The notes below the pieces were generated by a model, which ran no database searches, was not told the DNA's origin, and worked only from the letters and a program-made list of their open reading frames with translations. From assembly GCA_026392415.1 (NCBI GenBank), contig JAPLCC010000058.1:1-42384 (forward strand): a stretch of 42,384 nt of DNA, read 5' to 3'. The first letter of the stretch is position 1, and the number at the start of each line of letters is the position of its first letter. The stretch comes from Propionibacteriales bacterium (lineage in GTDB: Bacteria > Actinomycetota > Actinomycetes > Propionibacteriales > Nocardioidaceae). Shown here piece by piece: positions 22,850-30,925 of this stretch. The position numbers were made by a program, and so were the translations under genes.

Positions 22850-24559
22850 ATGTCCGACCACGTGCCCCCGGCCGCCGTACGACGTCTTCCGGGACGCCTG
22901 CACGCGCCCGGCCCGGGCTGGTCGACCGAGGCCGACGTCGTCATCGTCGGCTCCGGGATCGCCGGGCTGACGGCGGCGCTGCGCCTGCGCGAGCACGTGG
23001 ACAAGATCCTGGTCGTCACCAAGGACGTGCTGGCGGCCGGTTCGACCCAGTGGGCGCAGGGCGGCATCGCCGCCGCGCTCGGTCCCGGTGACACCCCTGA
23101 GGAGCACGAGCTCGACACCCTCGTCGCGGGCGCGGGCGCCTGCGACCTGGACGCAGTACGGGCACTGGTGACCGAGGGCCCCGAGGCGGTTCGTGAGCTG
23201 ATCGCCCTCGGCACGAACTTCGACCACACCGCCGACGGCGAGCTGTCGCTGACCCGCGAGGGCGGCCACCACCGCGACCGGATCGCCCATGCGGGTGGCG
23301 ACGCCACGGGTGCCGAGATCCAGCGCGCCCTGATCGCGGCGATCGAGGCGGCCCCCGACATCGAGGTCATCCAGCACGCGCTGGCCGTGGACCTGCTGCT
23401 CGGTCCCGACCCGGCCGACCCGACGGGTCCGCTCGGTGTGGCCGGGTTGACCCTGCACGTCATCGGCGAGGGTGAGCGCGACGGCGTGGGCGCCGTCCAC
23501 TGCCGCGCGGTGGTGCTGGCCAGTGGCGGCCTCGGGCAGGTGTTCTCCCAGACCACCAACCCGTCCGTCGCCACCGGCGACGGCATGGCCCTGGCGCTGC
23601 GCGCCGGTGCGACGCTGCGCGACCTCGAGTTCGTCCAGTTCCACCCGACCGTGATGTACCTCGGCCCCGACTCCCGCGGGCAGCAGCCGCTGATCTCCGA
23701 GGCGGTCCGTGGCGAGGGCGCGTTCCTCGTCGACGACGAGGGCAACCGGTTCATGCAGGGCATCCACGAGCTCGCCGACCTCGCCCCGCGCGACGTCGTC
23801 GCGAAGGCGATCATGAAGCGGATGCTCGACACCGGGCGTCCGCACATGTGGCTCGACGCACGGCACCTCGGGCAGGCCTTCTGGGAGAAGCGCTTCCCGA
23901 CGATCCTGGCGACCGCGCGCTCCCACGGGGTCGACCCGGTCACCGAGCTGATCCCGGTCGCGCCGGCGTGCCACTACGCTTCCGGTGGCGTCCGCACCGA
24001 CCTGCACGGTCGCACCGACCTGCCCGGGCTCTACGCCACCGGCGAGGTCGCCTGCTCCGGTGTGCACGGCGCCAACCGGCTCGCGTCCAACTCGTTGCTG
24101 GAAGGACTGGTCTTCTCGCGGCGGATCGCTGACGTGCTGCCCGGCGAGCTGGCGCCCTGGCGCGAGCCCGGCACCGATCGTCGTACGGCCGGACTGGTCT
24201 CCGGCGACGTACGGCGCGAGCTGCAGGAGACGATGTCCTCGAAGGTCGGCGTGCTCCGCACGGCGCCGGGCCTTGCTGAAGCGGCTGTCGTGCTCGACAA
24301 GCTCGCCGGCGTCGCGGCCGACGCTGTCGGCCAGGCCGCGTGGGAGTCGACCAACCTGGTCACCATCAGCGCTGCGCTCTCCGACGCCGCAGCGCTGCGC
24401 GAGGAGACCCGCGGGTCACACTGGCGCGAGGACTTCCCCGAGCGCGACGACGCCCAGTGGGCCGGCCACTTCGACGTACGGATGGCTGACGGCGTCACCA
24501 CGGTGGACTTCGCGCGCTCGCCGGCCACCGACGGCGCCGTCGACGGAGGTGCCCCATGA
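22850..24559 (+). CDS. nadB: L-aspartate oxidase
   Basis: FAD enzyme that oxidises L-aspartate to iminoaspartate, the first step of de novo NAD synthesis. The 569 residues contain the dinucleotide fold VVIVGSGIAGLTAALRL (about 30-46), STQWAQGGIAAALG, the active-site region REGGHHRDRIAHAGGDATG, FVQFHPTVMY, and HGANRLASNSLLEGLVF near residue 408. About 25 residues precede the FAD motif. nadC follows with an ATGA overlap, so the two are coupled. NadA, the partner quinolinate synthase, is not encoded in the window. Position between panD and coaX puts NAD and CoA synthesis in one block. Confidence 0.94.
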   Translation: MSDHVPPAAVRRLPGRLHAPGPGWSTEADVVIVGSGIAGLTAALRLREHVDKILVVTKDVLAAGSTQWAQGGIAAALGPGDTPEEHELDTLVAGAGACDLDAVRALVTEGPEAVRELIALGTNFDHTADGELSLTREGGHHRDRIAHAGGDATGAEIQRALIAAIEAAPDIEVIQHALAVDLLLGPDPADPTGPLGVAGLTLHVIGEGERDGVGAVHCRAVVLASGGLGQVFSQTTNPSVATGDGMALALRAGATLRDLEFVQFHPTVMYLGPDSRGQQPLISEAVRGEGAFLVDDEGNRFMQGIHELADLAPRDVVAKAIMKRMLDTGRPHMWLDARHLGQAFWEKRFPTILATARSHGVDPVTELIPVAPACHYASGGVRTDLHGRTDLPGLYATGEVACSGVHGANRLASNSLLEGLVFSRRIADVLPGELAPWREPGTDRRTAGLVSGDVRRELQETMSSKVGVLRTAPGLAEAAVVLDKLAGVAADAVGQAAWESTNLVTISAALSDAAALREETRGSHWREDFPERDDAQWAGHFDVRMADGVTTVDFARSPATDGAVDGGAP

Positions 24560-25470
24560 TCGCGCGCACGCCGTACGACGCACTGCCGGCGGCCCTCGTC
24601 GAGGAGATCGCAGCCGCCGGGCTCGACCCGCGCGCCGTCCACGACCACGTCGCCCGCGCTTTCGAGGAAGACCTGCCCGGCGGCGCCGACGACATCACCA
24701 GTGCGGCGATGCCTGACATGGGCACGGCAGTCGCCGACTTCGTGGCCCGCGAGCCGGGTGTGGTCGCCGGCCTCGCGATTGCCGAGCTCGCCTTCGTCTA
24801 CGCCCTCGGCGACACGGTCGAGGTCAGCGGCCGCGTGCCCGACGGCACCCGCGTCGTCCCGGGCGACGTCGTGCTGACCGTGTCCGGTCCGGTCAAGGGC
24901 GTGCTGACCGGCGAACGCACCGCCCTCAACTTCGCCTCGCACCTCTCCGGAGTCGCGACCGCGACCGCCGCATGGGTCGACGCCCTCGCCGGCACCCACG
25001 CCCGCGTGCTCGACACCCGCAAGACACTGCCCGGCTGGCGTGCCCTCCAGAAGTACGCCGTCGCCTGCGGCGGAGGCGTGAACCACCGGTTCAGCCTCGT
25101 CGACCGGGCCATGGTCAAGGACAACCACGCGGTCGCGGCCGGTGGCGTCGTCGCTGCCTACGAGGCCGTCGTCGCTGCCAACCCCGGCCTGCGGGTGGAG
25201 GTCGAGGTCATGGACCTCGACGAGCTGCGAGCGGTCCTGGCCGCCGGTTGCACCGAGATCCTCCTCGACAACATGAGCACCGCTGACATGGCCGAGGCCG
25301 TCCGGATCAACAAGGCCGAAGGCGGTCGGGCGACCCTGGAGGCGTCCGGTGGCCTCACGCTCGAGCGCGCCCGCGAGGTCGGTGAGACCGGTGTCGACTT
25401 CATCTCGGTCGGCGCGCTGACCCATTCGGTCAACGTCTTCGACCTCGGCCTGGACTTCCGGACCGGCTGA
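24556..25470 (+). CDS. nadC: Nicotinate-nucleotide pyrophosphorylase (carboxylating)
   Basis: Converts quinolinate and PRPP to nicotinate mononucleotide with loss of CO2. The 304 residues show DDITSAAMPD, ERTALNFASHLSGVAT, and the quinolinate-binding run DTRKTLPGWRALQKYAV followed by GGGVNHRF and MVKDNH. EVEVMDLDEL, LLDNM and LEASGGL line the remaining barrel strands. The ATG at 24556 overlaps the nadB stop; the gene ends 4 bp before coaX, so nadB-nadC-coaX are one transcription unit. Confidence 0.95.
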   Translation: MIARTPYDALPAALVEEIAAAGLDPRAVHDHVARAFEEDLPGGADDITSAAMPDMGTAVADFVAREPGVVAGLAIAELAFVYALGDTVEVSGRVPDGTRVVPGDVVLTVSGPVKGVLTGERTALNFASHLSGVATATAAWVDALAGTHARVLDTRKTLPGWRALQKYAVACGGGVNHRFSLVDRAMVKDNHAVAAGGVVAAYEAVVAANPGLRVEVEVMDLDELRAVLAAGCTEILLDNMSTADMAEAVRINKAEGGRATLEASGGLTLERAREVGETGVDFISVGALTHSVNVFDLGLDFRTG

Positions 25471-25474
25471 TCAG

Positions 25475-26251
25475 ATGGCCCTGCTCGCCGCCGACATCGG
25501 CAACGCCCACACCGTCCTCGGACTGCTCGAGGACGGTGAGGTGGTCGCGCACTGGCGGGTCTCGACCGACGAGCGCCGCACGGCCGACGAGTGGTCGGTG
25601 CTGATTCGCGGCCTGCTGGTCGAGCACGAGGACGACATTTCCGGAATTGCGGTGTGTGCGACGGTTCCGGCGGGGCTCAATGCGTGGCGGGAGATGCTCG
25701 CTTCGCATTTCGCCGATGTCCCGCTGGTGATCGTGGAACCCGGTATTCGCACCGGTGTGCCGATCATGGTCGACAATCCGCGTGAAGTCGGCACCGATCG
25801 CATCATCAATGCCCTTTCCGCGGCCGCCGACTATTCGGGACCCGCGATCGTGGTCGACTTCGGCGGCACGGCCACGACTTTCGATGTCGTCGATGCGCAA
25901 GGTCGATATGTCGGCGGTGCGATCACGCCCGGCATCGAGATCTCCCTCGACGCCCTGAGCCGTGGAGGAGCCCAGCTCCGCATGGTCGAACTCGTGCGGC
26001 CCCGCGGGGTGATCGGCAAGAACACCGTCGAAGCGTTGCAGTCAGGCATGGTGTTCGGCGTCGCTAGCCAGGTCGAAGGAATGGTCGAGCGCCTCATTGC
26101 TGCACTCGGGTGCGCGACCGAGGACGTCGCGGTCATTGCGACCGGCCATCTCGCGCCGCTGGTCATTGAGGACTGTCGCTGTTTCACCGACCATTCCCCG
26201 TGGCTGACCCTGCGCGGACTGGAAAAGGTGTTTCTCCGCAATCAACGTTGA
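25475..26251 (+). CDS. coaX: Type III pantothenate kinase
   Basis: Phosphorylates pantothenate, the first committed step to CoA; this ASKHA-fold type III enzyme is not feedback-inhibited by CoA in studied members. The 258 residues show ADIGNAHTVLGL (phosphate loop, usual form DiGNTn), the pantothenate-binding DNPREVGTDRIINA, VVDFGGTATTFD (one Gly more than the usual DFGTATTFD), GGAITPGIEIS, GKNTVEALQSGMVFG and IATGHLAPL. From about 25620 onward the third codon positions carry many more A and T (AAT, ATT, CTT, TAT, CAT) than in nadC, an abrupt change of composition that continues into the spacer before lsr2. M. tuberculosis has lysS between coaX and lsr2; here it is absent. Confidence 0.92.
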   Translation: MALLAADIGNAHTVLGLLEDGEVVAHWRVSTDERRTADEWSVLIRGLLVEHEDDISGIAVCATVPAGLNAWREMLASHFADVPLVIVEPGIRTGVPIMVDNPREVGTDRIINALSAAADYSGPAIVVDFGGTATTFDVVDAQGRYVGGAITPGIEISLDALSRGGAQLRMVELVRPRGVIGKNTVEALQSGMVFGVASQVEGMVERLIAALGCATEDVAVIATGHLAPLVIEDCRCFTDHSPWLTLRGLEKVFLRNQR

Positions 26252-26342
26252 TCCAGACATTGACTGCCGTGTGCTTTGATCTTCGCAATACGACTCGTTC
26301 GTCGAGTTGATTCCGATATTGCGACGAGAAGGAGATTCTGCG
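26252..26342 (+). promoter_or_regulatory. AT-richer spacer before lsr2, presumed promoter region
   Basis: This 91-bp gap is clearly richer in A and T than its surroundings. TTGACT at 26260-26265 resembles a -35 box; no unambiguous -10 was found at the proper distance. An AAGGAG ribosome-binding site at 26329-26334 serves lsr2. An AT-rich promoter would suit autoregulation by Lsr2, which binds AT-rich DNA (inference). Confidence 0.4.
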
Positions 26343-26672
26343 ATGGCGCAGAAAGTCAGCATCACCCTGGTGGACGACATCGACGGCACCGAAGCCAGCC
26401 AGACGGTGGTGTTCGGTCTCGACGGGACCAGCTACGAGATCGACCTGAACGACAAGAACGCCGAGGCGCTGCGCGAGTCGCTGGCGACCTACGTCGGCCA
26501 CGGCCGCAAGGTCGGCCGTGCGGCTCGCCGCGGAGCCCGTGCCGCGGCGTCCTCCGACGGCGGTGCCTCCGCCAGGGAGATCCGCGAGTGGGCCCGGTCC
26601 AACGGCCACAGCGTTCCCGAACGCGGCCGGATCCCCGCCGACGTACGCGAGGCCTTTGATTCGGCGAACTGA
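26343..26672 (+). CDS. lsr2: Lsr2 nucleoid-associated protein
   Basis: Small H-NS-like actinobacterial protein that bridges DNA and silences AT-rich, often horizontally acquired genes. The 109 residues show the N-terminal oligomerisation domain starting AQKVSITLVDDIDG and continuing with VVFGLDGTSYEIDL. A basic linker (GRKVGRAARRGARAAA) follows. The C-terminal DNA-binding domain, AREIREWARSNGHSVPERG then RIPADVREAF, contains the RGR core that enters the minor groove. The ATG at 26343 has AAGGAG 8 nt upstream; the frame extends to 26307 but without support. The gene stands between coaX and clpC, the mycobacterial order minus lysS. Confidence 0.95.
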   Translation: MAQKVSITLVDDIDGTEASQTVVFGLDGTSYEIDLNDKNAEALRESLATYVGHGRKVGRAARRGARAAASSDGGASAREIREWARSNGHSVPERGRIPADVREAFDSAN

Positions 26673-26698
26673 GGCCGACTGACAACAGGGCGGTCCTT

Positions 26699-26715
26699 GT
26701 TCGCTGTCAGCGGAC
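26699..26715 (+). promoter_or_regulatory. ClgR-type operator upstream of clpC
   Basis: GTTCGCTGTCAGCGGAC is a 17-bp near-perfect palindrome (one mismatched pair) with the CGC-N5-GCG core known for ClgR, the activator of clp genes in Streptomyces, Corynebacterium and Mycobacterium. Its centre lies about 48 bp before the start site predicted from the -10 at 26743, a usual place for an activator. Confidence 0.6.
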
Positions 26716-26742
26716 TGGAAAGGACGCCGTACAAGGAACGCG

Positions 26743-26748
26743 TAGGCT
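26743..26748 (+). promoter_or_regulatory. Putative -10 element of clpC (TAGGCT)
   Basis: TAGGCT would start transcription near 26755 and give a leader of about 45 nt with a GAGGAG ribosome-binding site (26787-26792) for the ATG at 26800. Confidence 0.45.
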
Positions 26749-26799
26749 GTTGGAAGGGTTGTACCCAACAGAACTTCCCTGTTGCTGAGGAGCGTGCTG

Positions 26800-29367
26800 A
26801 TGTTCGAGCGGTTTACTGACCGAGCCCGCCGGGTGGTGGTGCTGGCCCAGGAAGAGGCCCGCATGCTCTCCCACAACTACATCGGGACCGAGCACATCCT
26901 GCTCGGCCTGATCCATGAGGGCGAGGGCGTCGCTGCGAAGGCGCTCGAGTCCCTCGACATCTCGCTGGAGGCGGTGCGCGCCCAGGTCGAGGAGATCATC
27001 GGTCAGGGCCAGCAGGCGCCGTCGGGACACATTCCCTTCACGCCCCGCGCCAAGAAGGTCCTCGAGCTCTCACTGCGTGAGGCGCTGCAGCTCGGCCACT
27101 CCTACATCGGGACCGAGCACATCCTGCTCGGCCTGATCCGCGAGGGCGAGGGTGTCGCTGCCCAGGTGCTGCAGAAGCTCGGCGCCGACCTCAACCGGGT
27201 CCGCCAGCAGGTGATCCAGCTGCTCTCCGGCTTCCAGGGCAAGGAGAGCGGCGCGTCCGCCTCGGCCTCGGGCAGCACGAGTGGTTCGGACACCCCGTCG
27301 TCGTCGCTGGTCCTCGACCAGTTCGGTCGCAACCTGACCCAGGACGCCCGCGAGGGCAAGCTCGACCCGATCATCGGCCGTGCGCCGCAGATCGAGCGGG
27401 TCATGCAGGTGCTGTCGCGGCGCACCAAGAACAACCCCGTCCTCATCGGTGAGCCCGGTGTCGGCAAGACGTCGATCGTCGAAGGCCTCGCCCAGGACAT
27501 CGTCAAGGGCAACGTGCCGGAGACGCTGAAGGACAAGCAGATCTACACCCTCGACCTGGGTGCGCTCGTCGCTGGTTCCCGCTACCGCGGTGACTTCGAG
27601 GAGCGGCTGAAGAAGGTCCTCAAGGAGATCCGCACCCGCGGCGACATCGTGCTGTTCATCGACGAGATCCACACCCTCGTCGGCGCCGGTGCGGCCGAGG
27701 GCGCGATCGACGCGGCGAGCATCCTCAAGCCGATGCTGGCCCGTGGGGAGCTCCAGACCATCGGCGCCACGACCCTCGACGAGTACCGCAAGTACCTCGA
27801 GAAGGACGCCGCTCTCGAGCGCCGGTTCCAGCCGATCCAGGTGCCGGAGCCGTCGATCGCCGACACGATCGAGATGCTCAAGGGCATCCGCGACCGCTAC
27901 GAAGCGCACCACCGGGTGACCATCACCGACGAGGCGCTGGTCTCGGCCGCGACCCTGGCCGACCGCTACATCTCCGACCGTTTCCTTCCGGACAAGGCGA
28001 TCGACCTGATCGACGAGGCCGGATCGCGCCTGCGGATCCGCCGGATGACGGCGCCCGCCGACCTGCGCGAGTACGACGACAAGATCAACGACGTCCGCCA
28101 GCGCAAGGAAGCGGCCATCGACGGCCAGGACTTCGAAGCCGCCGCGCGCCTGCGCGACGAGGAGAAGCAGCTGATCCTGGCCAAGTCCGACCGCGAGAAG
28201 CAGTGGCGCTCCGGTGACATGGACGAGGTCGCCGAGGTCGACGAGGAGCTGATCGCCGAGGTGCTGGCGGTCGCGACGGGCATCCCGATCGTGAAGCTCT
28301 CCGAGGAGGAGTCCACGCGGCTGCTCAAGATGGAGGACGAGCTCCACAAGCGGGTCATCGGCCAGGACGAGGCCGTTCGCGCCCTCAGTCGGGCGATCCG
28401 TCGTACGCGTGCCGGACTGAAGGACCCCAAGCGTCCCGGTGGCTCGTTCATCTTCGCCGGTCCGTCCGGTGTCGGTAAGACGTGGCTGTCCAAGACGTTG
28501 GCCGAGTTCCTCTTCGGTGACGAGGACTCCCTGATCCAGCTCGACATGTCGGAGTTCAGCGAGAAGCACACGGTCTCGCGGCTCTTCGGTTCGCCTCCGG
28601 GCTATGTCGGCTACGAAGAGGGCGGCCAGCTCACCGAGAAGGTGCGCCGCAAGCCGTTCTCCGTGGTCCTGTTCGACGAGGTCGAGAAGGCCCACCCCGA
28701 CATCTTCAACTCGCTGTTGCAGATCCTGGAGGAAGGTCGCCGGACCGACTCCCAGGGCCGGGGCGTCGACTTCAAGACCACCGTCATCATCATGACCACC
28801 AACCTCGGCACGCGCGACATTGCCAAGGGCATCAACCTCGGCTTCCAGCAGGGCAGCGACACGGCCGGTTCCTACGACCGGATGAAGGCCAAGGTGCAGG
28901 AGGAGCTCAAGCAGCACTTCCGCCCCGAGTTCCTCAACCGTGTCGACGAGATCATCGTGTTCCCGCCGCTGTCGCAGGAGCAGATCATCGTGATGGTCGA
29001 CAACATGATCGCGGGCGTCGAGCTGCGGCTCAGGGACCGCGACATGCAGCTCGAGCTGACCCAGGCCGCGAAGAACCTGCTCGCGACCCGCGGGTTCGAC
29101 CCCGTGCTGGGTGCGCGTCCGTTGCGCCGCACGATCCAGCGCGAGATCGAGGACACCCTCGCCGAGAAGATGCTCTTCGGAGAGGTCGGCCCCGGCCAGA
29201 TCGTGCTCGTGGGCGTCGACGGCGAAGGCCCGGATGCGTCGTTCACCTTCGAGGGGCAGAAGATCAACACGATCCCGGACATGCCGCCGCTCGAAACCGT
29301 CTCCGAGGGTTCGGTCGACACGGCCGAGCTGCCCGGCGACGCGGACCCGCTGGCGGGCAACGAATAG
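26800..29367 (+). CDS. clpC: ClpC-type AAA+ chaperone-protease ATPase subunit
   Basis: Unfolds protein substrates and feeds them to ClpP; also the target of several anti-mycobacterial natural products in ClpC1. The 855 residues start with two Clp_N repeats sharing the sentence YIGTEHILLGLI (about 28 and 103). The first AAA+ domain has Walker A GEPGVGKT (about 217-224) and LFIDEIHTLVGAG. A middle region carries a UVR-like motif (EAAARLRDEEKQ). The second AAA+ domain has Walker A GPSGVGKT (about 554-561), LFDEVEKAHPDIFN and the ClpP-docking region near the C-terminus. The ATG 26800 is preferred over a TTG 18 bp upstream because GAGGAG lies 7 nt before it and MFERFTDRARRVV is the family N-terminus. 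A ClgR-type box sits upstream and a strong hairpin downstream. Confidence 0.96.
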   Translation: MFERFTDRARRVVVLAQEEARMLSHNYIGTEHILLGLIHEGEGVAAKALESLDISLEAVRAQVEEIIGQGQQAPSGHIPFTPRAKKVLELSLREALQLGHSYIGTEHILLGLIREGEGVAAQVLQKLGADLNRVRQQVIQLLSGFQGKESGASASASGSTSGSDTPSSSLVLDQFGRNLTQDAREGKLDPIIGRAPQIERVMQVLSRRTKNNPVLIGEPGVGKTSIVEGLAQDIVKGNVPETLKDKQIYTLDLGALVAGSRYRGDFEERLKKVLKEIRTRGDIVLFIDEIHTLVGAGAAEGAIDAASILKPMLARGELQTIGATTLDEYRKYLEKDAALERRFQPIQVPEPSIADTIEMLKGIRDRYEAHHRVTITDEALVSAATLADRYISDRFLPDKAIDLIDEAGSRLRIRRMTAPADLREYDDKINDVRQRKEAAIDGQDFEAAARLRDEEKQLILAKSDREKQWRSGDMDEVAEVDEELIAEVLAVATGIPIVKLSEEESTRLLKMEDELHKRVIGQDEAVRALSRAIRRTRAGLKDPKRPGGSFIFAGPSGVGKTWLSKTLAEFLFGDEDSLIQLDMSEFSEKHTVSRLFGSPPGYVGYEEGGQLTEKVRRKPFSVVLFDEVEKAHPDIFNSLLQILEEGRRTDSQGRGVDFKTTVIIMTTNLGTRDIAKGINLGFQQGSDTAGSYDRMKAKVQEELKQHFRPEFLNRVDEIIVFPPLSQEQIIVMVDNMIAGVELRLRDRDMQLELTQAAKNLLATRGFDPVLGARPLRRTIQREIEDTLAEKMLFGEVGPGQIVLVGVDGEGPDASFTFEGQKINTIPDMPPLETVSEGSVDTAELPGDADPLAGNE

Positions 29368-29377
29368 AACGACTCGA

Positions 29378-29412
29378 TCCGACCCGGTCCGTCATCGACG
29401 GGCCGGGTCGGA
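29378..29412 (+). terminator. Strong hairpin terminator after clpC
   Basis: Two 15-nt arms (29378-29392 and 29398-29412) pair completely apart from one G-U wobble, around a 5-nt loop. The stem starts 10 bp after the clpC stop and is followed by a short T-containing stretch (CCTGCTTTGAT). Confidence 0.75.
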
Positions 29413-29429
29413 CCTGCTTTGATCGGGTC

Positions 29430-29936
29430 ATGGCAAGCATTCCTGACTACCGCTGGGGCACGGAGAACGCGGTGGTGCAGGGCGTGGCCGTCCGCATCGC
29501 GGCCAGCAAGCCGGGGTCGTTCCTGATCCGCAAGCTGATGCCCCTGGACCGCAAGGTCCTGTTGCGCACCCGTGGTCGTCGTACGGTCCTCGGGCCCATC
29601 GGACTGCCGACGCTGCTCCTGGAGACGATCGGTCGGAAGTCGGGTCAGCAGCGGCTCAGCCCGCTGCTCTACGCGCGAGACGCCGGCGAGTCGGTGATCG
29701 TCGTCGGTTCCAACTTCGGGCAGCAGCATCATCCGGCGTGGACGGCCAACCTGCTCGCGCGGCCGGAGGCGCGGGTCATCAGCGGTGGCAGCGAGATCCC
29801 GGTGGTCGCCGAGCTCCTCGGGGGAGCCGAGGCCGATGCCGGTTGGCAGAAGATGGTCGATCTCGCCGGCAACTACGCCGTCTACAAGACCCGCACCGAC
29901 CGGGAGATCCGCGTCTTCCGGCTCACCCCGGTCTGA
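29430..29936 (+). CDS. Deazaflavin (F420)-dependent nitroreductase family protein
   Basis: 168 residues of the Ddn/FGD-related split-barrel family. The signature run is LLETIGRKSGQQRLSPLLY (about 62-80), followed by VIVVGSNFGQQHHPAWTANLL, where the G-x-x-x-HPAW-x-x-NL motif contacts the F420 phosphate and ring in known members. The N-terminus (VAVRIAASKPGSFLIRKL) is amphipathic and may associate with the membrane. Proteins of this group reduce quinones or other acceptors with F420H2; the substrate here is unknown. TTTGAT lies 6 nt before the ATG, a weak leaderless-type element, and no clear ribosome-binding site is present. It converges on mutY with a 21-bp gap. Confidence 0.85.
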   Translation: MASIPDYRWGTENAVVQGVAVRIAASKPGSFLIRKLMPLDRKVLLRTRGRRTVLGPIGLPTLLLETIGRKSGQQRLSPLLYARDAGESVIVVGSNFGQQHHPAWTANLLARPEARVISGGSEIPVVAELLGGAEADAGWQKMVDLAGNYAVYKTRTDREIRVFRLTPV

Positions 29937-29957
29937 GCTCTCTGCGGACCGTCCCGG

Positions 29958-30848
29958 TCAGGGCAGGGCGTAGCGGCCGTCGGCGGCGAGCACGACCAGG
30001 CCGTCGGCGAGCAAGGAGGTGAGCGCGCGCTCCCGCTGGACCGGCTCGTCCCAGGCGGCGTCGAGGCGCGCCTTCGCAACCGCGCCGGGTGCATCGCGGA
30101 GCACGGCCAGCAGGCGCCCGCGGCACTGCCGGTCGGTCCCGGCGTACCCCTGGACCGGACGAGGTGGGCCGTCGTACGGCGGTGCGCCGGCCCGCTGCCA
30201 GGCGCAGTCGCCCCGCACGGGGCAGTCGGCGCAGCGTGGCCGGTCCGCTGTGCAGACGAGCGCGCCCAGCTCCATCACTGCGACCGACCAGGTGGCGGCC
30301 GTGGGCGGGTCGGCCGGCAACAGGGCCGCGCCGAGGTCCCGTTCGGCACGGGTGACCGACCGTGGCGGGAACTCGACACCGGTGACGCTGCGGGCCAGGA
30401 CCCGACGGACGTTGGTGTCGAGCACGACCTGGCGCTGTCCGTGGGCGAACGCAGCCACCGCCGCTGCGGTGTAGTCGCCGACGCCGGGCAGGGCCAACAG
30501 GTCGTCGTACGACGAGGGGACCTCACCGCCGTGGTGCTCGGTGATCGCGACGGCGGCCGCGTGCAGCCGCAGCGCGCGCCGTGGGTAGCCGAGCCGGCCC
30601 CAGGCCCGAACGGCCTCGCCGGAGGAATCGGCAGCAAGAGCGCCGGGTGTGGGCCAGCGCTCCATCCAGACCTCGTGGATCGGGAGAACCCGCACGACCG
30701 GGGTCTGCTGGAGCATGAACTCGCTCACCAGGACCGACCAGGGCGAGGCCTCCGGGCAACGCCACGGCAGGTCGCGGGCGTGCTCGTCGTACCAGCGGAG
30801 GATGGGGTCGACCAGGTCTCGGCCGTCGCCCGCAGTGCTCGTCGTCAT
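29958..30848 (-). CDS. mutY: A/G-specific adenine DNA glycosylase
   Basis: Removes adenine mispaired with 8-oxoguanine. The 296 residues contain the catalytic Glu in SEFMLQQTPVVRV, the helix-hairpin-helix LPGVGDYTAAAVAAFA and the catalytic Asp in VVLDTNVRRVLAR. A 4Fe-4S ligand set with C-x6-C-x2-C-x5-C spacing lies in CTADRPRCADCPVRGDC. The C-terminal 65 residues look like a small winged helix and not the NUDIX-like 8-oxoG-reading domain of E. coli MutY, so the protein is shorter than the E. coli enzyme. The frame extends ten codons to a GTG, but the ATG at 30848 is the better start. It is divergent from the gene at 30926, sharing a 77-bp gap. Confidence 0.92.
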   Translation of the reverse strand: MTTSTAGDGRDLVDPILRWYDEHARDLPWRCPEASPWSVLVSEFMLQQTPVVRVLPIHEVWMERWPTPGALAADSSGEAVRAWGRLGYPRRALRLHAAAVAITEHHGGEVPSSYDDLLALPGVGDYTAAAVAAFAHGQRQVVLDTNVRRVLARSVTGVEFPPRSVTRAERDLGAALLPADPPTAATWSVAVMELGALVCTADRPRCADCPVRGDCAWQRAGAPPYDGPPRPVQGYAGTDRQCRGRLLAVLRDAPGAVAKARLDAAWDEPVQRERALTSLLADGLVVLAADGRYALP

Positions 30849-30912
30849 CGCAGACCCATTGTGACTTCGACCCCGCACGGCGGGTCAGCCGGGATCGCGG
30901 CGCGCGGCTGAC

Positions 30913-30918
30913 TACCGT
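30913..30918 (+). promoter_or_regulatory. Leaderless-type -10 element (TACCGT)
   Basis: TACCGT lies 7 nt before the ATG at 30926, without a ribosome-binding site between. Confidence 0.5.
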
Positions 30919-30925
30919 CGGACCC

